A stretch of DNA of 64,000 nt from NCBI GenBank assembly GCA_963555925.1, contig CAUVXJ010000031.1:87214-151213 (forward strand). The letters are read 5' to 3'. The stretch's first letter is position 1; each line of letters begins with the position of its first letter. The notes beneath the pieces were generated by a model. That model did no database searches and was not told the origin of the DNA. It worked only from the letters and a program-made list of their open reading frames with translations. This DNA comes from Protofrankia sp963555925. Lineage in GTDB: Bacteria > Actinomycetota > Actinomycetes > Frankiales > Frankiaceae. The position numbers and the translations under genes are program-made. Below, piece by piece: positions 50,340 to 59,710 of this stretch.

Positions 50340-51599
50340 ATGAACACCCTTGCGGAGGATGTCCGCGAGACCGCGGTCCGGGCCCGTGCGGCCGCGGCCG
50401 TCCTCGCGCCGTTGTCCCGCGCGGACAAGGACCGCGCCCTGTACGCGATGGCGGACGCTCTCCTTGCCGGTGGTCAGTCGATTCTCCAGGCCAATGCCGG
50501 GGATGTCGCCACGGCCCGGGGTGCGGGCACCGGCGAGGCCATGGTTGACCGGCTGACTCTCAGCGCGGACCGCCTTGCAGCCATCGCCGACGGTCTGCGC
50601 AAGGTCGCAGCCCTCGATGACCCGGTCGGCACGGTCGTTCGTGGTCGACTGCTGCCCAACGGGATGGAGCTGCGCCAGGTCAGGGTGCCTCTCGGTGTGA
50701 TCGGGATCATCTACGAGGCGCGCCCGAACGTGACGGTGGACGCGGCCGGGCTGTGTCTCAAGAGCGGCAATGCCGTGTTGCTGCGCGGCAGCGCGTCGGC
50801 TGCACGTACCAATGCGGCGCTGGTCGGGGTGCTGCGGGATGCCGCGACCGCGGTCGGGCTGCCCGCCGACGCGGTTGCGCTCGTGCCCGGTGCCGACCAC
50901 GAGTCCGTCAAACACCTCATGCGCCTGCGCGGTCTGGTGGACGTGTTGATCCCCCGGGGTGGGGCCGGTCTGATCCGTGCCGTGGTGGCGGAGTCCACGG
51001 TACCGGTGATCGAGACCGGGGTCGGTAACTGCCATGTGTACGTCGACGTCGACGCAGACCTCGACCGGGCATTGGCGATCGTTCTCAACGCGAAGACCCA
51101 ACGGGTGTCGGTATGCAATGCGGCTGAGACGCTGCTGGTGCACGCCGGCGTCGCCGATGTCTTCCTGCCTCGGGTGCTCCTGGCGCTGCGCCAGGCCGGG
51201 GTGACGGTCCACGGCGACGACGCGGTCTGCTCCCACGACCCCGCGGTGCTGTCCGCGACGGAGGAGGACTGGGCCACCGAGTATCTGTCACTGGACCTGG
51301 CGGTTCGCGTGGTGGACTCCCTGGACGACGCCGTGGCCCACATCCGGCGTTGGGGCAGCGGGCACACCGAGGCGATCGTCACACGCTCGCTGGATGCGTC
51401 CCGCCGGTTCATCGCGACCTGCGACAGCGCCGCGATCATGGTCAACGCCTCGACCCGCTTCACCGACGGTGAACGGTTCGGTTTCGGTGCCGAGATCGGA
51501 ATCTCCACGCAGAAGCTGCACGCTCGCGGGCCGATGGGCCTCACCGAGCTCACATCGACGACCTGGGTGGGCGTCGGCGACGGCCACCTGGTGGTCTGA
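50340..51599 (+). CDS. proA: Gamma-glutamyl phosphate reductase
   Basis: 419 residues, second step of proline synthesis. ATG after GGGAGGA. The aldehyde-dehydrogenase-like fold has VPLGVIGIIYEARPNVTVDAA, KSGNAVLLRG, the catalytic Cys in QRVSVCNAAETLL, and FGFGAEIGISTQKLHARGP. Separated from proB by the inverted sbcDC pair, so it needs its own promoter in the 177 bp upstream of its start. Confidence 0.94.
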   Translation: MNTLAEDVRETAVRARAAAAVLAPLSRADKDRALYAMADALLAGGQSILQANAGDVATARGAGTGEAMVDRLTLSADRLAAIADGLRKVAALDDPVGTVVRGRLLPNGMELRQVRVPLGVIGIIYEARPNVTVDAAGLCLKSGNAVLLRGSASAARTNAALVGVLRDAATAVGLPADAVALVPGADHESVKHLMRLRGLVDVLIPRGGAGLIRAVVAESTVPVIETGVGNCHVYVDVDADLDRALAIVLNAKTQRVSVCNAAETLLVHAGVADVFLPRVLLALRQAGVTVHGDDAVCSHDPAVLSATEEDWATEYLSLDLAVRVVDSLDDAVAHIRRWGSGHTEAIVTRSLDASRRFIATCDSAAIMVNASTRFTDGERFGFGAEIGISTQKLHARGPMGLTELTSTTWVGVGDGHLVV

Positions 51600-51804
51600 C
51601 GTCGCTGCGCCGGCTCGGCCACTGCTGCGCGGCAGGCGACGCGCCGGGCGCGCCCGGCGTCGGCGTAGCTTCTCACCCAGCAACGGACACGTCTGGACAT
51701 CCTGTCACCGGTTGCGTACACGATCATGCGAAGTTCGGGCGTGGTTGTGCGAGATCAGGTACCCATTGGGTGGGTGTAGTTGTGACGGTGTCGAAGGGAA
51801 TGGA

Positions 51805-52425
51805 TTGTCGATTCGCGAGTCGGACGGCCCATGCGTGGGCCCTGCGTCCGTACCCAGGTCTCGTGCTACAGATTTGATCATTTCGGGATGTGGCCTCGCG
51901 GGGGTCGCTGCGGCGGCGGGGGCGCTGCTGCCGTGGACGGGCGCGACTCTGTCCGATCGCGGGGCGGTGCTCCTCCCCGTCAGCCGGACAGGGGTGGAGT
52001 TGTCGTCCAACGGCATCGTCGTGCTGGTTCTGGGTGTTGTCTGCGCCCTATCCAGCGTGGTGCCGCGGGATACGCGGTGGGCGCACCCGCTGACCCTTGT
52101 GCTGGCGCCAGCCGGTCTCGCGATCGCGGTCCTCGCCGCTGTCAAGATCAATGCGGGGGATTCCGTGGCCGCGAAACTCCTCCGGTTACGGATCGGTACC
52201 TTTCAGACGGACCATCCCGTGGCCACTGCGCACGTGGGTCCGGGCCTGTGGCTCAGCCTCGCGGCCGGTGGCGCGCTCCTTCTCGGTGGGCTCGGGTGGC
52301 AGCTGGTTGGTCGCTCCACCCCGGAATCGTCGGATCACAGCCGGCCACACCTGCCGAGAACAGGCCGATCCTGGTGGCTTTCCCTCCGTCCCCGGTGGGT
52401 TCGTGTATCGCGGAACGGCATGTGA
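51805..52425 (+). CDS. Four-helix membrane protein, unknown function
   Basis: 206 residues from a TTG behind GAAGGGA; the frame is open further upstream but has no likely start with a ribosome-binding site. Four hydrophobic segments: IISGCGLAGVAAAAGALLPW, GIVVLVLGVVCALSSVV, LTLVLAPAGLAIAVLAAV and GLWLSLAAGGALLLGGLGW. This layout recalls small actinomycete Trp-rich or four-helix integral membrane proteins, but I cannot name a family. It ends 55 bp before the GT2 gene and may belong to the same transcript. Confidence 0.55.
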   Translation: MSIRESDGPCVGPASVPRSRATDLIISGCGLAGVAAAAGALLPWTGATLSDRGAVLLPVSRTGVELSSNGIVVLVLGVVCALSSVVPRDTRWAHPLTLVLAPAGLAIAVLAAVKINAGDSVAAKLLRLRIGTFQTDHPVATAHVGPGLWLSLAAGGALLLGGLGWQLVGRSTPESSDHSRPHLPRTGRSWWLSLRPRWVRVSRNGM

Positions 52426-52480
52426 CGCGTGCCGTGGCGCCGCTTCGAATCCGTTGGCGGCATGACCTCTTGGAATAGAA

Positions 52481-54583
52481 TTGGCTTACGACTACACGTC
52501 CTCTTCGAATATTGCGGGTCCGCTCACGCTGCCGGCTGCGGACGGAGAATATCGGGTCACCTACCGCCGGGTCATGGTCGGTCGGGAACTGTGGATGGTT
52601 GTGCCGCTGCTGCTGGCCACCGTCGGATTATCGTCGCTGTTCTTCGTATGGCTGGTCCAGCCGGATCACTTTCCCAAAGGCGCGTACCTGCCGACCCCGG
52701 TCCGGCTCGGCAACGCCGTCATGTTCTTGATGATCGTCCTTTCCGAGGGTATCCGGCTGCTTAATTCGATCACGCTCTGCTGGTCCGCTTATATCATGTG
52801 CAATCCGGTACCGGTCCGGCCGCCGGCAGGCTTGCGGATCGCCTTCACCACGACGATCGTGCCGACAAAGGAACCAGTCGATGTCGTACGTGACACACTG
52901 ATCGCGGCCCGACAGATTCGATATGGCACGCCGATCGACATCTGGTTGCTCGACGAAGGGGATGATCCAGCGGTCCGGGCGATGTGCGCGGAAACCGGGG
53001 TCCACCATTTTTCCCGCAAGGGCGTGGCGAAGTGGAACGAGCCGAAGGGGCGATTTCGCGCCAGGACCAAGCATGGTAACCATAACTCGTGGCTGGCCGC
53101 CCATGGCGAGTCCTACGACGTTGTCATGTCGGTCGACCCCGACCACATTCCACTGCCGAACTTCGCCGCGCGTATGCTCGGCTACTTCCGGGATCCCGAG
53201 GTGGCTTTTGTGGTGGGGCCACAGGTCTACGGCAACTTTCGCACCTTCCTCACCCGCGGCGCCGAGGCCCAGAACTACATGTTCCATTCAGTGATCCAGC
53301 GGGCTGCGAACCGGTTCAACTGCGGAATGTTCGTCGGGACCAACCACGCCTACCGGGTCCGCGCGTGGGAGCAGATCGGCGGGTTCCAGGATTCGATCAC
53401 CGAAGATCTGGCCACATCCCTTGCCGTGCACGGGGCGCGCCACCCGGACACCGGCCGGCGGTGGAAATCGGTGTACACCCCCGATGTCGTCGCCGTCGGC
53501 GAAGGGCCCGCCACCTGGACCGACTTCTTCAGCCAGCAGCTGCGGTGGGCCCGTGGCGCCAACGAGGTCATGGTGACCGAGTCGGTGCGTCGCCTGCGGC
53601 AGCTGTCGTGGGGCCACCGCGTGCACTACTCGATTCTGATGCTGCACTATCCGACGGCCGCACTCACCTGGCTGATGGGGATGCTGCTCACCGTCAGTTA
53701 CATGGCGTTGGGGTCAAGCGGGGTCACCGTGCACGTCTCGTCCTGGTTGGCCCTCTACGTCGACGTTGCGGTGGCCAGACTCCTCCTTTACATCTGGCTG
53801 CGGCGTTTCAACATCAGTCCGCATGAGGAGAAGGGGACCGCCGGTATCTCCGGAATCTTTGTCTCGATGCTGTGTACCCCCTTTTATTCGACCGCCTTTG
53901 TGGGCGCGTTGTTGCGGCGCCCGCTCGGGTTCGTGGTTACGCCCAAGGGGCACAGCGCCAGCCCCGATCGGCTCGCGACCTTTCGGAAACACCTCTTCTG
54001 GGCAGTGATCTCCGCTGGTTCCATCACCATCGCGGCGACCTTCGGTCATGTGTATCCGGCTAACATGGTCTGGGCGGCGCTGTCCCTGCTCATCTGCCTG
54101 ACACCCGTTGTCATGTGGTGCGTGTCCACAATCGTCGGCCCATCGCCCGCTCAAATCCCCGGGCCGGTGCCGGTGCCGGTGCCGGTGCCGGCACAGTCGC
54201 AGTCGCAGTCGCAGTCGCAGTCGCAGTCGCCGGTCATATTGTCCACGGTGAAGCCGGGGGCCTACCGCGAGGAGACCACCCGGCGACTGGCTCGTCCCGA
54301 GCCCACGTCTGCGCCGGGGAATCCCGGTCGGCTCGACGGGGACAGTACGCAGAAGGTGATCAGACCGGCAGTCGCGGTTGAACGGGGGAGCTGGCCGCAT
54401 CCGCCAGGCGTGCGGCTGGTGCCTAGGGGTCATTCATTGTCGGCCCGCAACTCGGTGTCTTCCCACGATTCGGTGTACGCCCGTAATTCGGCGGCGGGAG
54501 GTTATATGGAGGACGTCACGATGAAGCTCCGGCCACGGCGTCGGCGCGTGTCCCGCGACGGCCTGCTCGAGGAGCTGACCTGA
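52481..54583 (+). CDS. cslA: CslA-like processive GT2 glycan synthase
   Basis: 700 residues. Two membrane helices (about 35-60 and 75-98), a cytoplasmic GT2 domain with LLDEGDD, SVDPDH (DxD), ITEDLATS (TED) and QQLRWARG (QxxRW), then about five more helices to residue 560. These are the motifs of cellulose-synthase-like enzymes that polymerise and export beta-glucans. The start is a TTG with no clear Shine-Dalgarno. The cytoplasmic tail holds PVPVPV and QSQSQS repeats. Its stop overlaps the start of glxA (TGATG). In Streptomyces the cslA-glxA pair makes a hyphal-tip glycan; the symbol here follows that resemblance. Confidence 0.88.
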   Translation: MAYDYTSSSNIAGPLTLPAADGEYRVTYRRVMVGRELWMVVPLLLATVGLSSLFFVWLVQPDHFPKGAYLPTPVRLGNAVMFLMIVLSEGIRLLNSITLCWSAYIMCNPVPVRPPAGLRIAFTTTIVPTKEPVDVVRDTLIAARQIRYGTPIDIWLLDEGDDPAVRAMCAETGVHHFSRKGVAKWNEPKGRFRARTKHGNHNSWLAAHGESYDVVMSVDPDHIPLPNFAARMLGYFRDPEVAFVVGPQVYGNFRTFLTRGAEAQNYMFHSVIQRAANRFNCGMFVGTNHAYRVRAWEQIGGFQDSITEDLATSLAVHGARHPDTGRRWKSVYTPDVVAVGEGPATWTDFFSQQLRWARGANEVMVTESVRRLRQLSWGHRVHYSILMLHYPTAALTWLMGMLLTVSYMALGSSGVTVHVSSWLALYVDVAVARLLLYIWLRRFNISPHEEKGTAGISGIFVSMLCTPFYSTAFVGALLRRPLGFVVTPKGHSASPDRLATFRKHLFWAVISAGSITIAATFGHVYPANMVWAALSLLICLTPVVMWCVSTIVGPSPAQIPGPVPVPVPVPAQSQSQSQSQSQSPVILSTVKPGAYREETTRRLARPEPTSAPGNPGRLDGDSTQKVIRPAVAVERGSWPHPPGVRLVPRGHSLSARNSVSSHDSVYARNSAAGGYMEDVTMKLRPRRRRVSRDGLLEELT
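54164..54229 (+). repeat. In-frame 6-bp tandem repeats in the GT2 gene
   Basis: ccggtg repeated about 4.5 times, then cagtcg six times, encoding Pro-Val and Gln-Ser dipeptide runs in the C-terminal tail. Confidence 0.92.
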
Positions 54584-56190
54584 TGGCTGCGGCGCTGACA
54601 TCGTCGGGCCGGACCGACCGGCTGCGTCGGTGGCGGATCCTGCGGTTGGGTGCATTCCTGGTCGTCATCATCGTGGGCAACGGCCCGTTCGCCGTGTCGT
54701 GGACCGCCACACGGTACGAACAGTGGCAGTCCCACCGGCCGGATTACATGCGCGCTCACGGGCGCTGGGACGTTGTCGCGGACAGCGCCACACGGTCGAT
54801 TCACGCGGCGATGTTGCGTACCGGGAAGGTCCTGCTCATGGCCGGCTCCGGTAACGACCAGGGAAATTTCGACGCGAAAAGGTTCAGGACCGTGCTGTGG
54901 GACCCGATCGCGAACACTTTTACCGATGTCCATACACCCTGGGATGTCTTCTGCGCGGGGCACGCTTTCCTTCCGGATGGTGATCTGCTGATAGCCGGTG
55001 GGACCAAGAAGTACGAACTACTTGCGGCGGACTCTCCGGACGGAAAGAAGCACGAGTACGAGGGGCTGAAGGAATCCTACATTTTCAATCCAGCGACCGA
55101 GCGGTATGAGAAGACCGGCGATCTGAACCACGCCCGGTGGTATCCGACGCTGGTGAGCCTTGCTAACGGCCTGGTCGTCGCAGTCTCCGGACTCGATGAT
55201 GACGGCGACATCGATCAGGGCAACACCGAGTCGTTCAACCCGGCCGTCAGGGCATGGAATGATCATCCGGATCTTCGGAAGGTCTTTCCCACCTATCCAT
55301 CCCTGCTACTCGCCGGCGACGGCCGGTTGTTCTTCTCCGGTGCCAACGCCGGCTACGGCCCGGCGGGCGTCGCAGAGCGCCAGCCCGGCCTGTGGAACCT
55401 GACCGACAACGCCTTCCAGCCGGTCAACGGGCTACCTGAGCCGGAGCTCAACGAGACGGCAGGGACGGTCATGCTTGCTCCGGCACAGGAGCAGAAGGTG
55501 ATGTTCATCGCAGGTGGCGGGGTCGGCGACACCCAGGCTGCGACTGCCCGAACCGCCATTGTAGATCTTGATTCGCCTGATCCGACCTACCGGCGTGGCC
55601 CCGAGATGGCTGAGGCGAAGCGGTATCCCGGCGCGGTGATCCTGCCCGACGACACGGTGCTCGTCTCCGGTGGTTCCACCGCCTATCGGGCCGAGGACTC
55701 CCGGAGCGCCGAGATCTACCGCCCCGACACGAACACTTTCACGGCGGCGGCAGACCCCCATGTCGGCCGGGACTACCACTCCGAGTATCTTCTGCTCCCG
55801 GACGGACGGGTGGCCGTGTTCGGGTCGAACCCATTGAGTGACGACAATGCGTTCGAGACCCGGGTCGAGGTGTACTCGCCTGGTTACCTTTACCGAGGCG
55901 AGCGTCCGAAGATTGTTGCGGCGCCGACGCGGATCACCCGTGGCTCGACCATCACCCTGGCATCGTCGCAGCCGGTGGCAAAGGCACGCCTGATCCGCCC
56001 GGGTGCCTACACCCACGTGACCGACACTGAGCAGCGGTCGGTGGCGTTACCCATCGTTCAGCAGGCCGACAGCAGCATCACACTGAGCGTGCCCCGCAAT
56101 CCCAACCTTCTACCGTCAGACTGGTACATGCTGTTCGTAACTAACGGTGATGGCGTTCCGTCTGTCGCCGCCTGGGTCCAGGTGGGATGA
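54583..56190 (+). CDS. glxA: GlxA-type mono-copper radical oxidase
   Basis: 535 residues. One N-terminal membrane anchor (about 20-40) followed by a kelch beta-propeller and a C-terminal beta-sandwich. Residues matching the galactose-oxidase/GlxA copper site are visible: Cys in WDVFCAGHAFLPDG and Tyr in FPTYPSLLL (the Cys-Tyr cross-link pair), Tyr-His in GRDYHSEYLLLPDG, and the last His in AYTHVTDTEQR. It should oxidise a primary alcohol on the glycan made by the CslA-like enzyme. The start overlaps the GT2 stop by 1 nt, and its stop overlaps the next GH6 start (ATGA). Confidence 0.92.
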   Translation: MAAALTSSGRTDRLRRWRILRLGAFLVVIIVGNGPFAVSWTATRYEQWQSHRPDYMRAHGRWDVVADSATRSIHAAMLRTGKVLLMAGSGNDQGNFDAKRFRTVLWDPIANTFTDVHTPWDVFCAGHAFLPDGDLLIAGGTKKYELLAADSPDGKKHEYEGLKESYIFNPATERYEKTGDLNHARWYPTLVSLANGLVVAVSGLDDDGDIDQGNTESFNPAVRAWNDHPDLRKVFPTYPSLLLAGDGRLFFSGANAGYGPAGVAERQPGLWNLTDNAFQPVNGLPEPELNETAGTVMLAPAQEQKVMFIAGGGVGDTQAATARTAIVDLDSPDPTYRRGPEMAEAKRYPGAVILPDDTVLVSGGSTAYRAEDSRSAEIYRPDTNTFTAAADPHVGRDYHSEYLLLPDGRVAVFGSNPLSDDNAFETRVEVYSPGYLYRGERPKIVAAPTRITRGSTITLASSQPVAKARLIRPGAYTHVTDTEQRSVALPIVQQADSSITLSVPRNPNLLPSDWYMLFVTNGDGVPSVAAWVQVG

Positions 56191-57853
56191 GTGTGGCTGT
56201 ACTGATCACCAGGATCGTTCGGACGATCGAGGTTGTTCGGTGTCGGACCGGGCACCGTCCGCCGCGAGTCGCCCGCCTGATGACAGCCGCGGCCCTCAGC
56301 GCCACGGTGGCTGTCGGCGGGTGTGGCACAGGAGGTGCGACACGGACCGCTACTGTGTCGCTTCGCGCGGTCGGCGTACAGTGCCCCGCCGGCGACCCGG
56401 CTGGTCGAGGCGCGGTGGCGGGCGCCGGCCCGCGCGGCCCGGTGCCCCGCGCGCCGTTCCTCGTTGATCCGAACAGTCAACCAGCTATGGCCGCGCGTCT
56501 GGACACCGCCAAGGCGGCGAGCGCCGCAGCAATCGCTGCCAGGCCGATTGCCTTCTCGGTGGGGGACTGGTTGGGTAATGGCGTCCAGGCAGAGGTAGCG
56601 GCGCGTAGCGGACAAGCGGAGCGGGCCGGGGCGACGGCGGTCTTCATGGTCTACGCGATCCCGCACCGCGACGTCGGTGCCGGGTTCTCCGCTGGAGGCG
56701 AACCCGATGCCGCCGCCTACCGGGCGTTCACCAGGCAGGTGGCGGCGGGAATCGGCACGCGTGCGGCCGTTGTCATCCTGGAGCCGGATTCGCTGGCACA
56801 GATGGACAGTCTGTCCATGGCCGAGCAGCAGGAGCGTTACCAGTTGCTGAACGACGCTGTTGACGTCTACGGCAGGCTGGCCGCGACCAGCGTCTACCTC
56901 GACGGCGCCCACTGCGGGTGGACGGCGGCACCGATCATCGCCGACCGGCTGAGCCGGGCTGGCGTGCGACGGACCCGTGGCTTCGCGGTCAACGTGTCGA
57001 ACTACTACCGGACCCGGGACGAGGTGGCCCGCGCCGAAGTGATCTCGGCGTTGACCGGTGGTGCCCATTTCGTCGTCGACACCTCACGCAATGGACGCGG
57101 CCCGGCCNNNNNNNNNNNNNNNNNNNNNNNNNNNNNNNNNNNNNNNNNNNNNNNNNNNNNNNNNNNNNNNNNNNNNNNNNNNNNNNNNNNNNNNNNNNNN
57201 NNNNNNNNNNNNNNNNNNNNNNNNNNNNNNNNNNNNNNNNNNNNNNNNNNNNNNNNNNNNNNNNNNNNNNNNNNNNNNNNNNNNNNNNNNNNNNNNNNNN
57301 NNNNNNNNNNNNNNNNNNNNNNNNNNNNNNNNNNNNNNNNNNNNNNNNNNNNNNNNNNNNNNNNNNNNNNNNNNNNNNNNNNNNNNNNNNNNNNNNNNNN
57401 NNNNNNNNNNNNNNNNNNNNNNNNNNNNNNNNNNNNNNNNNNNNNNNNNNNNNNNNNNNNNNNNNNNNNNNNNNNNNNNNNNNNNNNNNNNNNNNNNNNN
57501 NNNNNNNNNNNNNNNNNNNNNNNNNNNNNNNNNNNNNNNNNNNNNNNNNNNNNNNNNNNNNNNNNNNNNNNNNNNNNNNNNNNNNNNNNNNNNNNNNNNN
57601 NNNNNNNNNNNNNNNNNNNNNNNNNNNNNNNNNNNNNNNNNNNNNNNNNNNNNNNNNNNNNNNNNNNNNNNNNNNNNNGGGCCGAGGACTCGGGGCTGCG
57701 CCGACCACCGACACCGGCAGCCCGCGGGCGGATGCCCTGCTCTGGATCAAAGTTCCAGGGGCCAGCGACGGAGAGTGCGGTCGGAACAACCCCCCGGCCG
57801 GCGCTTGGTGGCCGGTCCAAGCCGACGAGCTCGTCCGCAACGCCGAGTCCTGA
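56187..57853 (+). CDS. GH6 family beta-glucanase, lipoprotein, interrupted by gap
   Basis: Start overlaps the glxA stop by 4 nt. A signal ending in a VGGC lipobox near residue 46 predicts a lipoprotein. GH6 motifs: YAIPHRDVG, ILEPDSLAQ with the catalytic acid Asp, SVYLDGAHCGW, FAVNVSNYYRTRDE, and after the gap TTDTGSPRADALLWIKVPG. The two Cys of the usual RDCG/LDCL disulfide are Val and Ser. The parts before and after the gap are in different frames as written. A third of the drawn length is N. It corresponds to the endoglucanase that accompanies cslA-glxA (CslZ in Streptomyces). Confidence 0.8.
57108..57678. other. Assembly gap (571 N) inside the GH6 gene
   Basis: By comparison with the second GH6 gene, only about nine residues (27 nt) should be missing here. 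The N-run is far longer and not in frame. Confidence 0.95.
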
Positions 57854-57913
57854 CGTCTGTCCATCGCCAGCGGCCGTTCATGATCGGAAAAACGGCCCAT
57901 CCCGCCTGCCTGA

Positions 57914-58399
57914 TCAGCCCTGGCTGCCGGCCGCGGCGCTCATGGCTTCGGCGGCGCGGCGGGACAGCTCCTCGACTGGAACGTCCTCAACGTGGGTCGC
58001 CACGCTCCACCGGTGTCCGAACGGGTCCTCGAACTGCCCGGTCCGGTCGCCGTAGAACTGATTCTCGACCGGGCGCAGGCCCTTGGCGCCGGCCTTGACT
58101 GCGCGATCATAGGTCGCGTCCACGTCCGCCACGTACACGTGGATGGTGACCGGCGTTCCGCCCACGGTCTTCGGACCCGCCGCGTCCATCTCGGGGTATT
58201 CGTCCGACAGCATGATCAGTGAATTGCCGATCGTGAGCTCTGCATGGCCGATCTTTCCGTCTGGTGCGGCCATGCGCATCCGCTCGGTTGCGCCGAAAAC
58301 CCGCGTGTAGAAATCGATGGCGTCGGCCGCGCCGTCGACGTGTAGGTACGGGGTGATCACGGGGTAGTCGTTGGGGATCGGCTCGACTGATGTGGTCAT
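57914..58399 (-). CDS. PhnB-like VOC family protein
   Basis: 161 residues, single VOC module: YPVITPYLHVDGAADAIDFYTRVFG, GHAELTIGNSLIMLSDE, GGTPVTIHVYVADVDATYDRAV and FYGDRTGQFEDPFGHRWSVATHVEDV. This is the PhnB/3-demethylubiquinone-methyltransferase-like subgroup, whose true function is mostly unknown. Convergent with the GH6 gene. Confidence 0.88.
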   Translation of the reverse strand: MTTSVEPIPNDYPVITPYLHVDGAADAIDFYTRVFGATERMRMAAPDGKIGHAELTIGNSLIMLSDEYPEMDAAGPKTVGGTPVTIHVYVADVDATYDRAVKAGAKGLRPVENQFYGDRTGQFEDPFGHRWSVATHVEDVPVEELSRRAAEAMSAAAGSQG

Positions 58400-58441
58400 C
58401 GTTCGTTCTCCTTGGTCGGCTGTCGTGGCAGGGCTGACGCT

Positions 58442-58499
58442 GTGCGGTTCGACGAGCTGTGCGGTTCGACGAGCTGTGCGGTTCGACGAGTTGTGCGGG
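58442..58499. repeat. 17-bp tandem repeat, about 3.4 copies
   Basis: gtgcggttcgacgagct repeats head to tail between the VOC and nucleotidyltransferase genes; the third copy ends in tt. The surrounding ~245 bp hold no gene that I can support. Confidence 0.9.
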
Positions 58500-58646
58500 T
58501 TAACCGACGGTACGCATGCGACTCTAGCACATATGTTCGAAGATAAACCATCGCGTTCCGTCGGCCGGCCGGTACCGTTCGGGGCGGACGATCACGTCCA
58601 TGGCAGGTCTGTCACGGGCACCCGCGACCCGCGACCCGCATCACGG

Positions 58647-59495
58647 TCACACCTGGGGCCGCCAGGGGACGAACTGGCCGCGCGCAGGATCCTCCCAGAT
58701 GGCCCACGGCCGGACGCCTGAACTCCACAGTTCGTCCAGGATGAGACGATCCTTAGCCGTGTCCATGGCCCGCCAGAACCCGCGGTAGCGATAACCACCC
58801 AGCCTGCCAGCCCGTGCCAGCCGGCTGAAAGGCGCATCCACCAGATCCTCGCCTGGATGGATCAGATCGAAGACCGTGGGCCGGAGGACGAAGAAGCCCG
58901 CATTGATCCAGAGTTCCTGTTCCGCCATGGGCGCGATCTCGTTGATCGCGGTCGAGTCCGGCCGGAAGGCCACGGTGTGGATCGTCTCGGGTGGCCGCAC
59001 CGCGAGCAGGGTGGCGACGGCCTCGGAGCGGTGAGCTTCGTCGATCAGCTGTGGCAGCGAGACGTCGGACAGCCCGTCCGCGTAGTTGGCGAGAAACAGA
59101 TCCTCGGCGCCGACCAGGTTCCGCACCGCCCGAAGCCGTTGCCCGACCGGCGTTGAGATGCCGCTGTCGACGATCGTGATCGACCATCCGGCGGCCTCGC
59201 CGTCGAGCAGATGACGCCGGGGTACACCCGGCAGTGCCGTCGGCTCGTCGAGGTGTTCGGCGCAGAGGTCCCCGACCCAGTTCCGGACGAATTCGCCCCG
59301 AAATCCCACGCAGAGGATGAAGTCGGTGTGCCCGTAGGTCGCGTACCATTTCATGAGATGCCAGAGAATCGGCTTTCCGCCGACCATGTGCAGCGGTTTC
59401 GGAGCGTCCGAGGCGCGTTTCGGGGTGAATGCCCGGCCGGTGTCCGCGTCCAGTAGACGTTGTCCCTGGCCGCCGCAGAACAGAACAACTTTCAT
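58647..59495 (-). CDS. Sugar-1-phosphate nucleotidyltransferase (RfbF-like)
   Basis: 282 residues from an ATG giving MKVVLFCGGQGQRLLD. GGQGQRL is the nucleotide-binding motif (Gln where Thr is common), PKRASDAPKPLHMVGGKPILWHLMK holds the catalytic Lys, and LFLANYADGLSD has the metal-binding Asp. The C-terminal WRAMDTAKDRLILDELW resembles glucose-1-phosphate cytidylyltransferases. The sugar is not certain. It stands between two GH6 genes and could feed a surface glycan, though no sugar-processing genes lie beside it. Confidence 0.85.
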   Translation of the reverse strand: MKVVLFCGGQGQRLLDADTGRAFTPKRASDAPKPLHMVGGKPILWHLMKWYATYGHTDFILCVGFRGEFVRNWVGDLCAEHLDEPTALPGVPRRHLLDGEAAGWSITIVDSGISTPVGQRLRAVRNLVGAEDLFLANYADGLSDVSLPQLIDEAHRSEAVATLLAVRPPETIHTVAFRPDSTAINEIAPMAEQELWINAGFFVLRPTVFDLIHPGEDLVDAPFSRLARAGRLGGYRYRGFWRAMDTAKDRLILDELWSSGVRPWAIWEDPARGQFVPWRPQV

Positions 59496-59710
59496 AGGGA
59501 CTTCTTTCCCGCGCAGGCGCGCGGCAGGCAGCCCGCTGTGGACATTCGCCGCTGCCGCCGCAGGCCGGACGGGGCGATGGGGAATCGACCGGTCGACGTG
59601 GTGTCGGTCGGTGTGTGTCGCGCGTGCCACCGACGTCCGGTAGATGATCATAATGCAGGCGCTGCTATGGTCCGTGAGCAGGCAGGGGGTGGAGGTAGGG
59701 AAACGTTGCA

